64,000 nucleotides of DNA from Rhodoferax sp. (GCF_025354435.1 NZ_JANXMU010000039.1:1-64000); one strand, 5' to 3'. Shown: positions 21,108-30,912, counted from the stretch's first letter. Program-made: numbers and translations. Notes: generated by a model from the sequence alone, not told the origin.

Positions 21108-22952
21108 TCACGCCAGCTCGGAATCCGAACGCACCTCGAATTCCACCTTCCAGCCTTCGCCGCCGCTGCGGGGCACGGCCAGCAGCTCCAGTGTGCCGAT
21201 TTCCGACACCCGGGCATGCAACTTCACCGGCACGACCTCGCCCACGGCGCGGCCCTCGGCGGGCAAGGTGGCTTCGATCTCGGCCAGCTCTTGCAGCTCG
21301 TCGGGGGTCCAGAAGTCCAGCATCTGGCCCACCGTGTCGTCGCGGCGCACGCTGGAGCCAAAGAAGCGAAAGCGCACGGCTTCGCCTACGACCAAACCGA
21401 ACTCTTGGGGTGGCAGAGCGGCTTCGGTGCCCTCTTCCATGCCGAACGGGGCCACGCACAGGGCATGCACCGGCGGCTCCAGCCCCGGCACGGCGGGCAT
21501 GGCGGATTCCACGCCCACGTAGTAGGCCATGGCCGTGCCGCCACGGATGCGGATGCCCTGGCCGCCGCGCACGGTGCCGTAGTAGGCGGCACCCCGGGCC
21601 ACGGCGAAGTCCAGGTCCGCGCCGTCGAGCAGGCGGGCCTCCGGTGCGCCCTCGGCCTGCAGCCAGCCGTTGAGCGTGGCCAGGGTGCGCTGCACCAGCA
21701 GGTCGGACTTGAACACGCCGCCGTTGAACAGCACGGCGGTGGGGTGCAGGAAGCTCGCGTCCTGCTGCGCCGCAAAGCCTTCCAGTGCGGCGGTGGCACC
21801 GACCTGGCGGCCCAGGAGGGCGGCCAGGTATCGGGTGACGGCGGCGTCCTGCGCGTAGGGCAGGCCCAGCTGCGTCAAACCCGCGCGGGCGCGGCTGACG
21901 GGGCGGGCGTGGCTCTCCACCTGGGGGAAGAAACCTTCCAGGATGGTGGCGGTGAGCGCGTCACGGCTCAGCTCGGCATTGATCGAGCCGCCAATCAGGC
22001 GCGCGCCCCGGCTGGGGATGAGCAGCGGCACGGTGTGCACGTCTGCATCGCTGAGCAGTTTTTCTTTGGCCAGGCGGCAGGCGTAGATGAGCGCCCGCAT
22101 CTGCCATGGGTCGAGTGCCTTGCCTTCTGCCGCCAACTGGCGGGCCACACCATGGGCCAGGGCCAGATCCATGTTGTCGCCGCCGAGCAGGATGTGCTCA
22201 CCCACGGCCACGCGGTGCAGTTGCAGGTTGCCGTCTTGCTCGACCACGGCGATCAGCGAGAAGTCGCTGGTGCCGCCACCCACGTCCACCACCAAAATCA
22301 CGTCACCCACCTTGACCTGCTTGCGCCAACCGCCGCCGCTCTGGGCGATCCAGCTGTACAAGGCGGCCTGGGGTTCTTCCAGCAGGGTCACGCCGGTGTA
22401 ACCCGCGGCTTGGGCGGCTTCGGCGGTCAGCTCGCGCGCAGCGGGGTCGAAGGACGCGGGGATGGTGACCGTCAGCGCCTGCGCACCAAACGGCGCGTCG
22501 GGATGCGTGTGGTTCCAGGCATCGCGCAGGTGGGCCAGGTAGCGGGTGCTGGCCTCCAGCGGGGAGATGCGGGCGACTTCCTCGGGCGCGTCGTTCGGCA
22601 GGATGGCGGCGCGGCGGTCTACTCCGGCGTGGCAGAGCCAGCTTTTGGCGCTGGAGACCAGGCGGATGGGGGTTTGCGCGCCGTGGCTGCGGGCCCATTC
22701 ACCCACTACGGCATGCGTTTCGCTGTGCCAGGGCAGGGCCAGGTCGCCGTCGGCAAATTCGCTGGCGTGCGGTAGGTAGATGAAGGATGGCAGCAGCGCG
22801 TAGTCCTGCACCGCGCCGGGGGCGCTTTGCTGGGCGATGGGCAGGATTTGCGGGGGGGCTTCGGGATTGGCCAGATCGACCCACGACAGCGCGCAGTGCG
22901 TGGTGCCCAGGTCGATGCCGATGGCAAAACGGGGGGTAGGCATATCGCTCAC
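21108..22952 (-). CDS. Hsp70-family protein
   Basis: GIDLGTTHCALSWV, VDVGGGTSDFSLIAV, VLFNGGVFKSDLLVQR. Confidence 0.9.
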   Translation of the reverse strand: MSDMPTPRFAIGIDLGTTHCALSWVDLANPEAPPQILPIAQQSAPGAVQDYALLPSFIYLPHASEFADGDLALPWHSETHAVVGEWARSHGAQTPIRLVSSAKSWLCHAGVDRRAAILPNDAPEEVARISPLEASTRYLAHLRDAWNHTHPDAPFGAQALTVTIPASFDPAARELTAEAAQAAGYTGVTLLEEPQAALYSWIAQSGGGWRKQVKVGDVILVVDVGGGTSDFSLIAVVEQDGNLQLHRVAVGEHILLGGDNMDLALAHGVARQLAAEGKALDPWQMRALIYACRLAKEKLLSDADVHTVPLLIPSRGARLIGGSINAELSRDALTATILEGFFPQVESHARPVSRARAGLTQLGLPYAQDAAVTRYLAALLGRQVGATAALEGFAAQQDASFLHPTAVLFNGGVFKSDLLVQRTLATLNGWLQAEGAPEARLLDGADLDFAVARGAAYYGTVRGGQGIRIRGGTAMAYYVGVESAMPAVPGLEPPVHALCVAPFGMEEGTEAALPPQEFGLVVGEAVRFRFFGSSVRRDDTVGQMLDFWTPDELQELAEIEATLPAEGRAVGEVVPVKLHARVSEIGTLELLAVPRSGGEGWKVEFEVRSDSELA

Positions 22953-23509
22953 AGTTCCACCTCGGCAGCGGCGATGACGCGCGGGTCGTGGCCTTCGGTG
23001 GTGCGGGGCAGGCGCACGTCGGTGGCCTTCCAGCCGGGGTGGCGCAGCGTGCCGCGGAACGGGGCGTTGCCGACCACGTTGCCGGTCAAGCGCACGGTGC
23101 CAGCATCAAACCCGGCTTCGAGCACGATGCGGCTGCCCTCGACCTCGGGCCGCGCCGGGGCCAGGGTGAAGTGCTCCTGCAACACTTTGCGGCAGCCGGT
23201 GTGCACCAGGCGGGCAGCACCGCCGATGTCGGCATCCGAGTACGCGGCCACGTCTTCCTGGATGAAGTCCACAAACCGGGCCTCGCGCTGCAGCAGGCCC
23301 AGCAACTGCAGGGCGGCATCGGGGGTCGCGACTTTCAGGACGGGGGGTGGCGGGGGCGCGGGAGGCGCAGGCGGAGCGGCGGGCTCGACACCATTGCGTA
23401 CATCCTGCACCTTGGCGGCCAGCGTGCTGTCGCCCAAAACTGCAAAAGCGAGCGACAGACGGGCGAAAAATGAGGGGGCGTTGTTCATATTGGTTCTCCA
23501 CAAAGACAA
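22949..23509 (-). CDS. DUF2760 family protein
   Basis: ALQLLGLLQREARFVDFIQEDVAAYSDADIGGAARLVHTGCRKVL; ATGA overlap with downstream Hsp70. Confidence 0.85.
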   Translation of the reverse strand: MSLWRTNMNNAPSFFARLSLAFAVLGDSTLAAKVQDVRNGVEPAAPPAPPAPPPPPVLKVATPDAALQLLGLLQREARFVDFIQEDVAAYSDADIGGAARLVHTGCRKVLQEHFTLAPARPEVEGSRIVLEAGFDAGTVRLTGNVVGNAPFRGTLRHPGWKATDVRLPRTTEGHDPRVIAAAEVEL

Positions 23510-23591
23510 ACGGCCCGGTGATTAACCAGGCCGTAAGGCGATATTGTCCGCGATGTGCAACCCCTTTAAGGGCCGCACACAGAAAGCAGGC

Positions 23592-24104
23592 TTAAGCCTT
23601 GGCTTCCATTTGAGCGACTACGGCTTCCACAGCCTTGTCGGTGGCTTCCTTGGCGGAAGCTTGGGCGGTTTCAAACGCGGTGGTGGCAGCGGCCACAGCC
23701 GACTTCACCAGGGCCACAGCGTTTTCGCTGCCGGCAGGTGCGTTCTTCACAGCGGCATCCACCAAGGTAGCCAGTTCGGCCTTAGCGCCGGAGGTAGCGG
23801 TTTCCACATAGGTGCGCACTTCGGTGCTGCTGGCGGTGGCAATGGCTTGCACGTGGCGCAGGTAGGAAGCTGCCTTTTCAGGAGTGGCCTTGGCCACCTT
23901 GGTGGCCAGCTCAACCAGTTCCTTGGGGTCTTTGATCGAAGCAGCGGTCAAAACGGCTTCTTCGGTTTCTTGCAGCGTGGTCTTGGCGGCTTGCAGGTTC
24001 AGCTTGACCAGGGCTTGCGCGCTGTCGAACAGGGAGTTGGACATGGCGAACAGGCTGGCCACAGCGGATTTTTGGTTGGCGGTGATTTGTTCAAAGTTCA
24101 GCAT
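23592..24104 (-). CDS. Phasin family protein
   Basis: MLNFEQITANQKSAVASLFAMSNSLFDSAQALVKLNLQAAKT. Confidence 0.92.
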   Translation of the reverse strand: MLNFEQITANQKSAVASLFAMSNSLFDSAQALVKLNLQAAKTTLQETEEAVLTAASIKDPKELVELATKVAKATPEKAASYLRHVQAIATASSTEVRTYVETATSGAKAELATLVDAAVKNAPAGSENAVALVKSAVAAATTAFETAQASAKEATDKAVEAVVAQMEAKA

Positions 24105-24149
24105 GGTGTTTCCAATATAAAAAAAGGTGAAGGATCAGTACAGGGTTTT

Positions 24150-24166
24150 ATGTTGCACTGCAACAT
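24150..24166. promoter_or_regulatory. Perfect inverted repeat upstream of phasin gene, candidate PhaR operator
   Basis: ATGTTGCA-C-TGCAACAT; TGCA-rich palindrome 46 nt upstream of the phasin start. Confidence 0.55.
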
Positions 24167-24351
24167 GGACTGAACTATAACGCCCACTCTGCGACATTTC
24201 CAAGACAGGAAGCTCTAATCGCGCGCTGAACGGCGCACACACCTAAGGCTGGGTTCTGGCTATGGGCGCAGGGGTAAGTAATGACCACGCGGCCCGTTGG
24301 TGGGCTGCGGCGATAATCCAGGCTCCGGCCATCCTGACAAAGAAACCGCCC

Positions 24352-25350
24352 ATGAGCACCACCGAAGTCGTCCGCGACGCGCAATCTGTAGAGTCGTACA
24401 ACCCACTTGCCAAGCAAAAGGCCGGTGCCAAGCTGTCGCGCATCCCCGTCAAGGTGGTCCAGGGCGAAATGCTGAAAAAGCCCGAGTGGATCCGCGTCAA
24501 GGCCGGTTCGCCCAGCACCCGCTTTAACGAAATCAAGCAAATCCTGCGCGAAAACAACCTGCACACCGTATGCGAGGAAGCCAGTTGCCCCAACATCGGC
24601 GAATGCTTTGGCAAGGGTACGGCCACCTTCATGATCATGGGCGACAAGTGCACCCGCCGCTGCCCGTTCTGCGACGTGGGCCATGGCCGCCCCGACCCGC
24701 TGGACGCAGACGAGCCGCTGAACCTGGCCAAAACCATCGCCAAGCTGAAGCTCAAATACGTGGTGATCACCAGCGTGGACCGCGACGACCTGCGCGACGG
24801 CGGTGCCGGGCATTTTGTGGAATGCATCAAAAATATCCGCGAACTCTCGCCCCAAACCCAGATCGAGGTGCTGGTGCCCGATTTCCGCGGCCGCGATGAC
24901 CGCGCTTTGGAAATTTTGAAGCTGGTCCCGCCCGACGTGATGAACCACAACCTGGAAACCGCGCCGCGCCTGTACAAGGAAGCCCGCCCCGGCTCGGATT
25001 ACCTGTTCAGCCTGAACCTGCTGAAGAAGTTCAAGGCCCTGCACCCCAACGTGCCCACCAAGAGCGGCATCATGGTCGGCCTGGGCGAGACGGACGAAGA
25101 AATCCTGCAGATCATGCAGGACATGCGCGACCACAACATCGATATGCTGACCATCGGCCAGTACCTTTCGCCCAGCAACAGCCACCTGCCGGTGAAGCGC
25201 TACGTGCACCCCGACACCTTCAAGATGTTCGAAACCAAGGCCTACGAAATGGGCTTCAGCCACGCCGCCGTGGGTGCCATGGTGCGCAGCAGCTACCACG
25301 CCGACCAGCAGGCCGAACACGCGATGGCCAACGCCGCACCCACCCTGTAA
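24352..25350 (+). CDS. lipA: Lipoyl synthase
   Basis: [39 protein letters not shown]. Confidence 0.98.
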   Translation: MSTTEVVRDAQSVESYNPLAKQKAGAKLSRIPVKVVQGEMLKKPEWIRVKAGSPSTRFNEIKQILRENNLHTVCEEASCPNIGECFGKGTATFMIMGDKCTRRCPFCDVGHGRPDPLDADEPLNLAKTIAKLKLKYVVITSVDRDDLRDGGAGHFVECIKNIRELSPQTQIEVLVPDFRGRDDRALEILKLVPPDVMNHNLETAPRLYKEARPGSDYLFSLNLLKKFKALHPNVPTKSGIMVGLGETDEEILQIMQDMRDHNIDMLTIGQYLSPSNSHLPVKRYVHPDTFKMFETKAYEMGFSHAAVGAMVRSSYHADQQAEHAMANAAPTL

Positions 25351-28300
25351 ATGGCGACGGTCGGCGGCCTCTGGTTCAACCCCCGCAATCTCGGCAACTA
25401 CGTTTCGGATACCGTCCTGGAACGGGGCTTGACCCTGTACCGGGGCCAGAAGGTGCTGGACATCGAAGTCCGGGCCATCGACAACGGCCGCTGGCAGCTC
25501 ACCGGCAGCGTGCAGGGCAGCGAACGCACGCCTTATAAGCAAAGCATCCGCCTGCACATCAACGTGCACGGCATGCTGACGCACTGGGATGCTGACTGCA
25601 CCTGCCCGGTGGGCGTGGACTGCAAGCACGCCGTGGCCCTGTCGCTCAAGGCCGCCTACCGCACCCAGGCCACGGCCAACGCCACGCCGCCCAAGCCCCC
25701 CACCGATGCCGAACTGGCCGCCGCCCGCCTGCTGGCCGAGCAGCGCACCCGCGATGCCGCCGCCCTCAAGGTGCGCCAATGGCTGGCGCAGTTTGACGCG
25801 CTGGACCGGCGCAGCAGCCCCCGACCCGACAGCGCCCAGACCGAGAGCTTCGTCTACACCCTGTGCCCGGGCACCACGCAGCAAAAAACCCAGCTGCTGC
25901 AACTGCAGTTGCAAAAAACCTACCTGAAGAAAAACGGCGAGTGGGCCAAGCCCAAGAACATCCTCACCCCGCCCTACCCGGGCCACCCGCTGTTCGATGC
26001 CGCCAGCCCCGCCGAGCAGGAGCTGCTGCGCATGCTCAAAGGCATGGCCAATGGTTCCAACCACTACGCCTACGCCCTCACCCACTGCGCCGTGGTGGAA
26101 GGCGCTGCCGGGCTGCTGGCGCTGCAAATGGCCTCCGACACCGGGCGACTGTTCACCGTGGCCGACGGCGGCTTTTTGGGCGCGCCGCTGCGCTGGGCCG
26201 CCCCCCGGGAACTGGGCTGGAGCTGGCATCAAGCCGCCCAGCCGTTGGCCAGCGAACCTGTGTGGACGCTGGAATCCCGCCTGGCCCACAGCTCCGAGAA
26301 CGCCCAGGTCTATGCCAACCACCCGCCCCTGTACCTGGACACCGCCCAGGGCCTGTGCGGCCTGGCCCAAACCCAGGGCATCGCGCCCGAGCAACTGCCG
26401 CTGCTGCTGAACGCGCCACCCATGCCGCAATCGGCCATCGAGCCGCTGCAATTGCCGCTGACCCGCCGCCTGGCCGCTGTGGCCATGCCGCCCACCCTCA
26501 AGCCCCTGCCCACCGTGCAAGGCGTGGTGCCCACCGGCCACCTGCACCTGGTGCCAGTGGCCAAAAAGGACGAGGCGGAGGTCGGCCTGCTGCGCGCACA
26601 ACTGGTGTTCGACTACGCCGGGCTGCGCGGCAGCTGGGACCCGGTGGAGCCCAGCGTGATCGTCCAGCAGGGCAGCACCCGCACCCTGCTGATCCGCGAC
26701 CCCGAGGCCGAAAAAGCCATGGATACCCAGCTGCTGGCCCACGGCCTGCAAGGCACACCCCAGACGGGTTACGTCCTGCCCGGCCCGCAAAGCCAGCAGA
26801 CCTGGCTAGATTGGGCCGATACCGACTTTGCCGCCTTCCGCGCCGACGGCTTTACCGTCACCCGCGACGACGCACTGACTGACTGGCTGCAGCGCGCCGA
26901 TGCACTCGACGTGCAGATGCAGGCGCAGAACGCCAACGACCCGGACGCATCGCCCTGGTTCGACCTGTCCCTGGGCATGGAAATCAACGGCGAGCGCCAC
27001 AATATCCTGCCCTGGCTGCCCAGCCTGCTGAACCAGTTGGCCAGCACCCCGGCAGACGAGGCCACCGGCGAACGCGTGCTGCCGCCGTTTGTCTACATGC
27101 GCAAGCCCGACGACAGCTTCATCCGCGTGCCCACCGAGCCGCTGCGCCCCTGGCTGGCCGCGCTGCTGGAGCTGGTGGGCGACCGCCAGCACGACCTGGA
27201 GGGCGACAGCCTGCGCCTGAGCCGCATGGAAGCCCTGCGCGCCGGGGCCGCCCTGGGCGAAGGCGCGGTATGGACCGGGGCCAGCGCCCTGCAAGAACTG
27301 GTGACCCAACTCGCGGGCCGCAGCGCTCTGCCCGAGGTGCCGCTGCCCGAGGGCGTGCACGCCAGCCTGCGCCCCTACCAGCAGCAAGGCCTGAACTGGC
27401 TGCAGTTCCTGCGCCGCGCGGGCCTGAACGGCATCCTGGCCGACGACATGGGCCTGGGCAAAACCCTGCAGACCCTGGCTCATATTCAGGTAGAAAAAGA
27501 CGCAGGCCGCCTGACCAACCCGGCGCTCATCATTGCGCCGGTCAGCCTGATGGGCAACTGGCAGCGCGAGGCCCAGCGCTTCTGCCCCGGCCTGCGGACC
27601 CTGGTACTGCACGGCCAGGACCGCCACGAAGTGGCCGACACCACACACGAACACGACGTGGTCATCGCCCCGTATTCCCTGCTGCAGCGGGACCGCGAAG
27701 GCTGGCTGCAAGCGCCCTGGCACATCGTGGTGCTGGACGAGGCGCAAAACATCAAGAACGCCAGCACCCAGGCCGCGCAGGTGGTGGCCGAGCTGCAAAC
27801 CCAGCACCGCCTGGCCCTGAGCGGCACGCCGATGGAAAACCACCTGGGCGAGATCTGGAGCCTGTTCCACTTTTTGATGCCCGGCTTTCTGGGCAGCCAG
27901 GCCAAGTTTGGCAGCCTGTTCCGCACCCCCATCGAGAAGCGCGGCGACATCGAGCGTCTAGCCCAGTTGCGCAGCCGCATCACGCCCTTCATGCTGCGCC
28001 GTACCAAGGCCCTGGTGGCGCACGAGCTGCCGCCCAAGGTAGAAACCGTGATGCGTGTCGAGCTGGAAGGCCCGCAGGCCGACCTGTACGAGGCCATCCG
28101 CCTGACCACCGAAAAAGCCGTACGCGAGGCGCTGGACAGCAAGGGCCTGGCCAAGTCGCACATCACCATCCTGGACGCGCTGCTCAAGCTGCGCCAGGTC
28201 TGCTGCGATCCGGGTCTGCTAAAGCTGGAGTCGGCCAAAAAGGTCACCCGCTCGGCCAAGCTCGACCAGCTGATGGAGATCCTGCCCGAGATGCTGGCCG

Positions 28301-28770
28301 AGGGCCGCAAGGTGCTGCTGTTTTCGCAGTTCACCAGCATGCTGGCGCGCATCGAGGTGGAGCTGAAAGCCCGCGGTATCCCCTGGGTCAAACTCACCGG
28401 CCAGTCGCAAAAGCGCGACCAGCTCATCGACCAGTTCACTAGCGGTGCCGTGCCCTTGTTCCTGATCAGCCTGAAGGCCGGTGGCGTGGGTCTGAACCTG
28501 CCGCAGGCCGACACCGTCATCCATTACGACCCGTGGTGGAACCCGGCGGTCGAAACCCAGGCCACCGACCGCGCCCACCGCATCGGCCAGACGCAAAGCG
28601 TGTGGGTAGTGAAGCTGGTGGCGCAGGGCACCATCGAAGAGCGCATCCTGGCCCTGCAAGAGCGCAAGGCCGCGCTGGCCGAGAGCATGTACAGCGGTGC
28701 GCAAGGACGCTCGGAGCCGCTGTTCTCGGAAACGGATTTGCAGGAACTACTCAAACCACTATCAAAATAG
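25351..28770 (+). CDS. SNF2-family helicase with N-terminal SWIM zinc finger
   Basis: CTCPVGVDCKHAVAL; ADDMGLGKTLQTLAHI, DEAQNIKN, TDRAHRIGQT. Confidence 0.94.
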   Translation: MATVGGLWFNPRNLGNYVSDTVLERGLTLYRGQKVLDIEVRAIDNGRWQLTGSVQGSERTPYKQSIRLHINVHGMLTHWDADCTCPVGVDCKHAVALSLKAAYRTQATANATPPKPPTDAELAAARLLAEQRTRDAAALKVRQWLAQFDALDRRSSPRPDSAQTESFVYTLCPGTTQQKTQLLQLQLQKTYLKKNGEWAKPKNILTPPYPGHPLFDAASPAEQELLRMLKGMANGSNHYAYALTHCAVVEGAAGLLALQMASDTGRLFTVADGGFLGAPLRWAAPRELGWSWHQAAQPLASEPVWTLESRLAHSSENAQVYANHPPLYLDTAQGLCGLAQTQGIAPEQLPLLLNAPPMPQSAIEPLQLPLTRRLAAVAMPPTLKPLPTVQGVVPTGHLHLVPVAKKDEAEVGLLRAQLVFDYAGLRGSWDPVEPSVIVQQGSTRTLLIRDPEAEKAMDTQLLAHGLQGTPQTGYVLPGPQSQQTWLDWADTDFAAFRADGFTVTRDDALTDWLQRADALDVQMQAQNANDPDASPWFDLSLGMEINGERHNILPWLPSLLNQLASTPADEATGERVLPPFVYMRKPDDSFIRVPTEPLRPWLAALLELVGDRQHDLEGDSLRLSRMEALRAGAALGEGAVWTGASALQELVTQLAGRSALPEVPLPEGVHASLRPYQQQGLNWLQFLRRAGLNGILADDMGLGKTLQTLAHIQVEKDAGRLTNPALIIAPVSLMGNWQREAQRFCPGLRTLVLHGQDRHEVADTTHEHDVVIAPYSLLQRDREGWLQAPWHIVVLDEAQNIKNASTQAAQVVAELQTQHRLALSGTPMENHLGEIWSLFHFLMPGFLGSQAKFGSLFRTPIEKRGDIERLAQLRSRITPFMLRRTKALVAHELPPKVETVMRVELEGPQADLYEAIRLTTEKAVREALDSKGLAKSHITILDALLKLRQVCCDPGLLKLESAKKVTRSAKLDQLMEILPEMLAEGRKVLLFSQFTSMLARIEVELKARGIPWVKLTGQSQKRDQLIDQFTSGAVPLFLISLKAGGVGLNLPQADTVIHYDPWWNPAVETQATDRAHRIGQTQSVWVVKLVAQGTIEERILALQERKAALAESMYSGAQGRSEPLFSETDLQELLKPLSK

Positions 28771-28825
28771 TAGCTGCCTGCATAGACAGCATCTACGCTA
28801 GAGGCACTTTTTTCATAAATTCTGA
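28755..28825 (+). repeat. Interspersed repeat family A copy (covers helicase stop codon)
   Basis: cactatcaaaatagtagctgcctgcatagacagcatctacgctagaggcacttttttcataaa. Confidence 0.78.
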
Positions 28826-28900
28826 CCGGATGCCCGCGAGACCGCCGTCGCAGCCGCTATCCTTGTCCCGTTGATCCACTGACGCAGAGGAATTGCACCC

Positions 28901-29527
28901 ATGCCCCCCCATAGCCCCCAAAAACCCTTCTCCATGATCCGCGAGTTCCACCTGGCCGACTGGTTCACACTGGCCAACGCGGTGTGCGGTGTGGGGGCGC
29001 TGTTTTCAACCATGACCTTTCTGGAAGTGGGCGATGTGCGGCACATCTACTTTGCCTGCTGGCTGGTGCTAGCGGCCTTTGTGTTCGATGTGTTCGACGG
29101 CAAGATTGCCCGCTGGCGGCAAAAGACCTCGATCCTGGGGCGCGAGCTGGATTCGCTAGCGGATGTGATCTCGTTCGGCGTGGCCCCGGCCATCATGGCC
29201 TACGGCTGCGGCATGCAGGGGCTGTATGACCGCATCGTGCTGGCGTTTTTTGTGGCCTGCGGGGTGTCGCGGCTGGCGCGCTACAACGTGACGGCCGAAA
29301 CGCTGTCGCAGGGCTCCGACAAGGTGAAATACTTTGAGGGCACGCCGATCCCTACCTCCATCGTGCTGGTGTTCATGCTGGGCATGGCCGCCTGGACCGG
29401 CAATGTACGGCACGAACTGTGGGGCGGCTCCATGGTGCTGGGCGGCTTCACGCTGCATCCGCTGGTGCTGCTGTTTGCGCTGTCGGGCTCGCTGATGATC
29501 AGCCGCATCCGCATTCCCAAACCGTAA
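28901..29527 (+). CDS. CDP-alcohol phosphatidyltransferase (phosphatidylserine synthase-like)
   Basis: FDVFDGKIARWRQKTSILGRELDSLADVISFG. Confidence 0.9.
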   Translation: MPPHSPQKPFSMIREFHLADWFTLANAVCGVGALFSTMTFLEVGDVRHIYFACWLVLAAFVFDVFDGKIARWRQKTSILGRELDSLADVISFGVAPAIMAYGCGMQGLYDRIVLAFFVACGVSRLARYNVTAETLSQGSDKVKYFEGTPIPTSIVLVFMLGMAAWTGNVRHELWGGSMVLGGFTLHPLVLLFALSGSLMISRIRIPKP

Positions 29528-29787
29528 AACCGACTGGTCGGTCTAGCGCCAATTCTGAGAAACATGCATTTTCAGCCCAAAATTCCCACATTTTTAGTGC
29601 GATCAATCGCCTATCGTTGAATTTAATAGAACGATGCCATCAAACGGGTTAACCCTGATACCGGGTCAACAGGCCTAAAGTTCAACCCATGGATCCGGCA
29701 AACCAGCTCTTCACCGAAGAGCTCCAAAAAGTCGGCCATGGCTGCAGACCACAAGGCTGCCGTCTTTGAACCAACCACCTGAAAGAA

Positions 29788-30087
29788 ATGACCATGACTG
29801 CATCTAAATTCGCCGCTACCGCTTTGATCGCTTTGGCTTCTGTAGCCGCCACCAGCGCCTTTGCCGAAACCAACAAGAACTACCCCGAGTTGGTGACGAC
29901 CAGCGCTAAAACCCGTGCCGAAGTCAAAACCGAACTGGTACAGGCCCGCCAGAACGGCAGCCTGAACCTGCTCAACGACGCGCAGTACCCCAAGATTGTG
30001 TCCATCAGCACCAAGACCCGCGCCGAAGTGCTGGCCGAATACGTGGCTGCCCGCAAGGCCGGTCAAATTGTGCAAACACACGGCTAA
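29788..30087 (+). CDS. DUF4148 family exported protein with two tandem motifs
   Basis: Signal peptide; YPELVTTSAKTRAEVKTELVQAR and YPKIVSISTKTRAEVLAEYVAAR. Confidence 0.85.
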   Translation: MTMTASKFAATALIALASVAATSAFAETNKNYPELVTTSAKTRAEVKTELVQARQNGSLNLLNDAQYPKIVSISTKTRAEVLAEYVAARKAGQIVQTHG

Positions 30088-30110
30088 GCCCCCTCGAGCC
30101 AGCGGCTCGC

Positions 30111-30178
30111 CAGACAGTGCCTTGAGTGCGATGCGATTTAACCCCCCCGGGTCGCATAGCGACAAGGCCACTGCCTGG
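30111..30178 (+). other. Long imperfect stem-loop (about 25-bp arms)
   Basis: CAGACAGTGCCTTGAGTGCGATGCG ... CGCATAGCGACAAGGCCACTGCCTG arms are largely complementary. Confidence 0.65.
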
Positions 30179-30204
30179 TAGCTCTGGCCCACCGGAGATA
30201 CACC

Positions 30205-30330
30205 ATGAACACCCTCAAATTTACCGCCGCCGCCCTGTTGGCACTGGCATCTGCCGTGGCGATCAGCGCTTATGCGGTGGATGAAACCGGCTTGTCCGGG
30301 CAAGCGGCGTATGGGCAGACGCGAGTCTGA
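30205..30330 (+). CDS. Small exported peptide ORF (41 aa), DUF4148-like signal peptide
   Basis: MNTLKFTAAALLALASAVAISAYAVDETGLSGQAAYGQTRV*; GGAGA RBS upstream; absent from supplied ORF track. Confidence 0.6.
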   Translation: MNTLKFTAAALLALASAVAISAYAVDETGLSGQAAYGQTRV

Positions 30331-30342
30331 GTTGCATACCCG

Positions 30343-30403
30343 TAAACCGCTCTATAAAAGAGAGCTGCTACCGCTTATTCTGTAAGCGCTAGCAGCTTTT
30401 TTT
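30343..30403 (+). repeat. Interspersed repeat family A copy forming a terminator-like hairpin
   Basis: AGCTGCTACCGCTTA-TTCTG-TAAGCGCTAGCAGCT + T7. Confidence 0.75.
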
Positions 30404-30559
30404 ACGCCTATTTTTATAGAGCGCCGAGCCATTGCGCTCCACCAGAGCGAGCGCCGTCAAGTGGCTTGCTTATCCGAATCCATACTTCGCAAATATCTGC
30501 TTTTTCAGAAGTGTTATGCAGCGTACCGTTGGGCTTCTAGCAACCCCAGGAGATATGGC

Positions 30560-30901
30560 ATGCAAGTACTGTTTCAATCCCGAGATCCCGAAGGCACTGA
30601 ATTCCGCGAACGCGTCGAGCGCCGGGTGCGCTTTGTAACGCGGCGGCTGGAAGGCCTGGTGCCACGCGTAAAGGTACAGCTGTCAGATGTCAACGGCCCC
30701 CGCGGCGGTGTTGATAAACGCTGCCAGCTGGCGCTACAAACCGAAACGGCCGGCACGGTGGTGGTGACCTCCACCGCCCGCAACTGGCGTTTGGCGGTCG
30801 ACCAGGCCCTGGGCAGGGCTGGACGGATATTGCGCCAACTGGTACAGCGCCAACGCACACAGGTTCGGCCCCGCGTCCGGGCCACCCCCGCAGACATCTA
30901 A
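30560..30901 (+). CDS. HPF/RaiA-like ribosome-associated protein
   Basis: MQVLFQSRDPEGTEFRERVERRVRFVTRRLEGLVPRVKVQLSDVNGPRGGVDKRCQL. Confidence 0.75.
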   Translation: MQVLFQSRDPEGTEFRERVERRVRFVTRRLEGLVPRVKVQLSDVNGPRGGVDKRCQLALQTETAGTVVVTSTARNWRLAVDQALGRAGRILRQLVQRQRTQVRPRVRATPADI

Positions 30902-30912
30902 GGAAATACACA

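Noticed and set aside
24175-26790. 871-aa minus-strand ORF antisense to lipA and the SNF2 helicase
   Set aside because: Low-complexity His/Gln/Gly/Val shadow of strongly conserved genes in GC-rich DNA; no recognisable domain.
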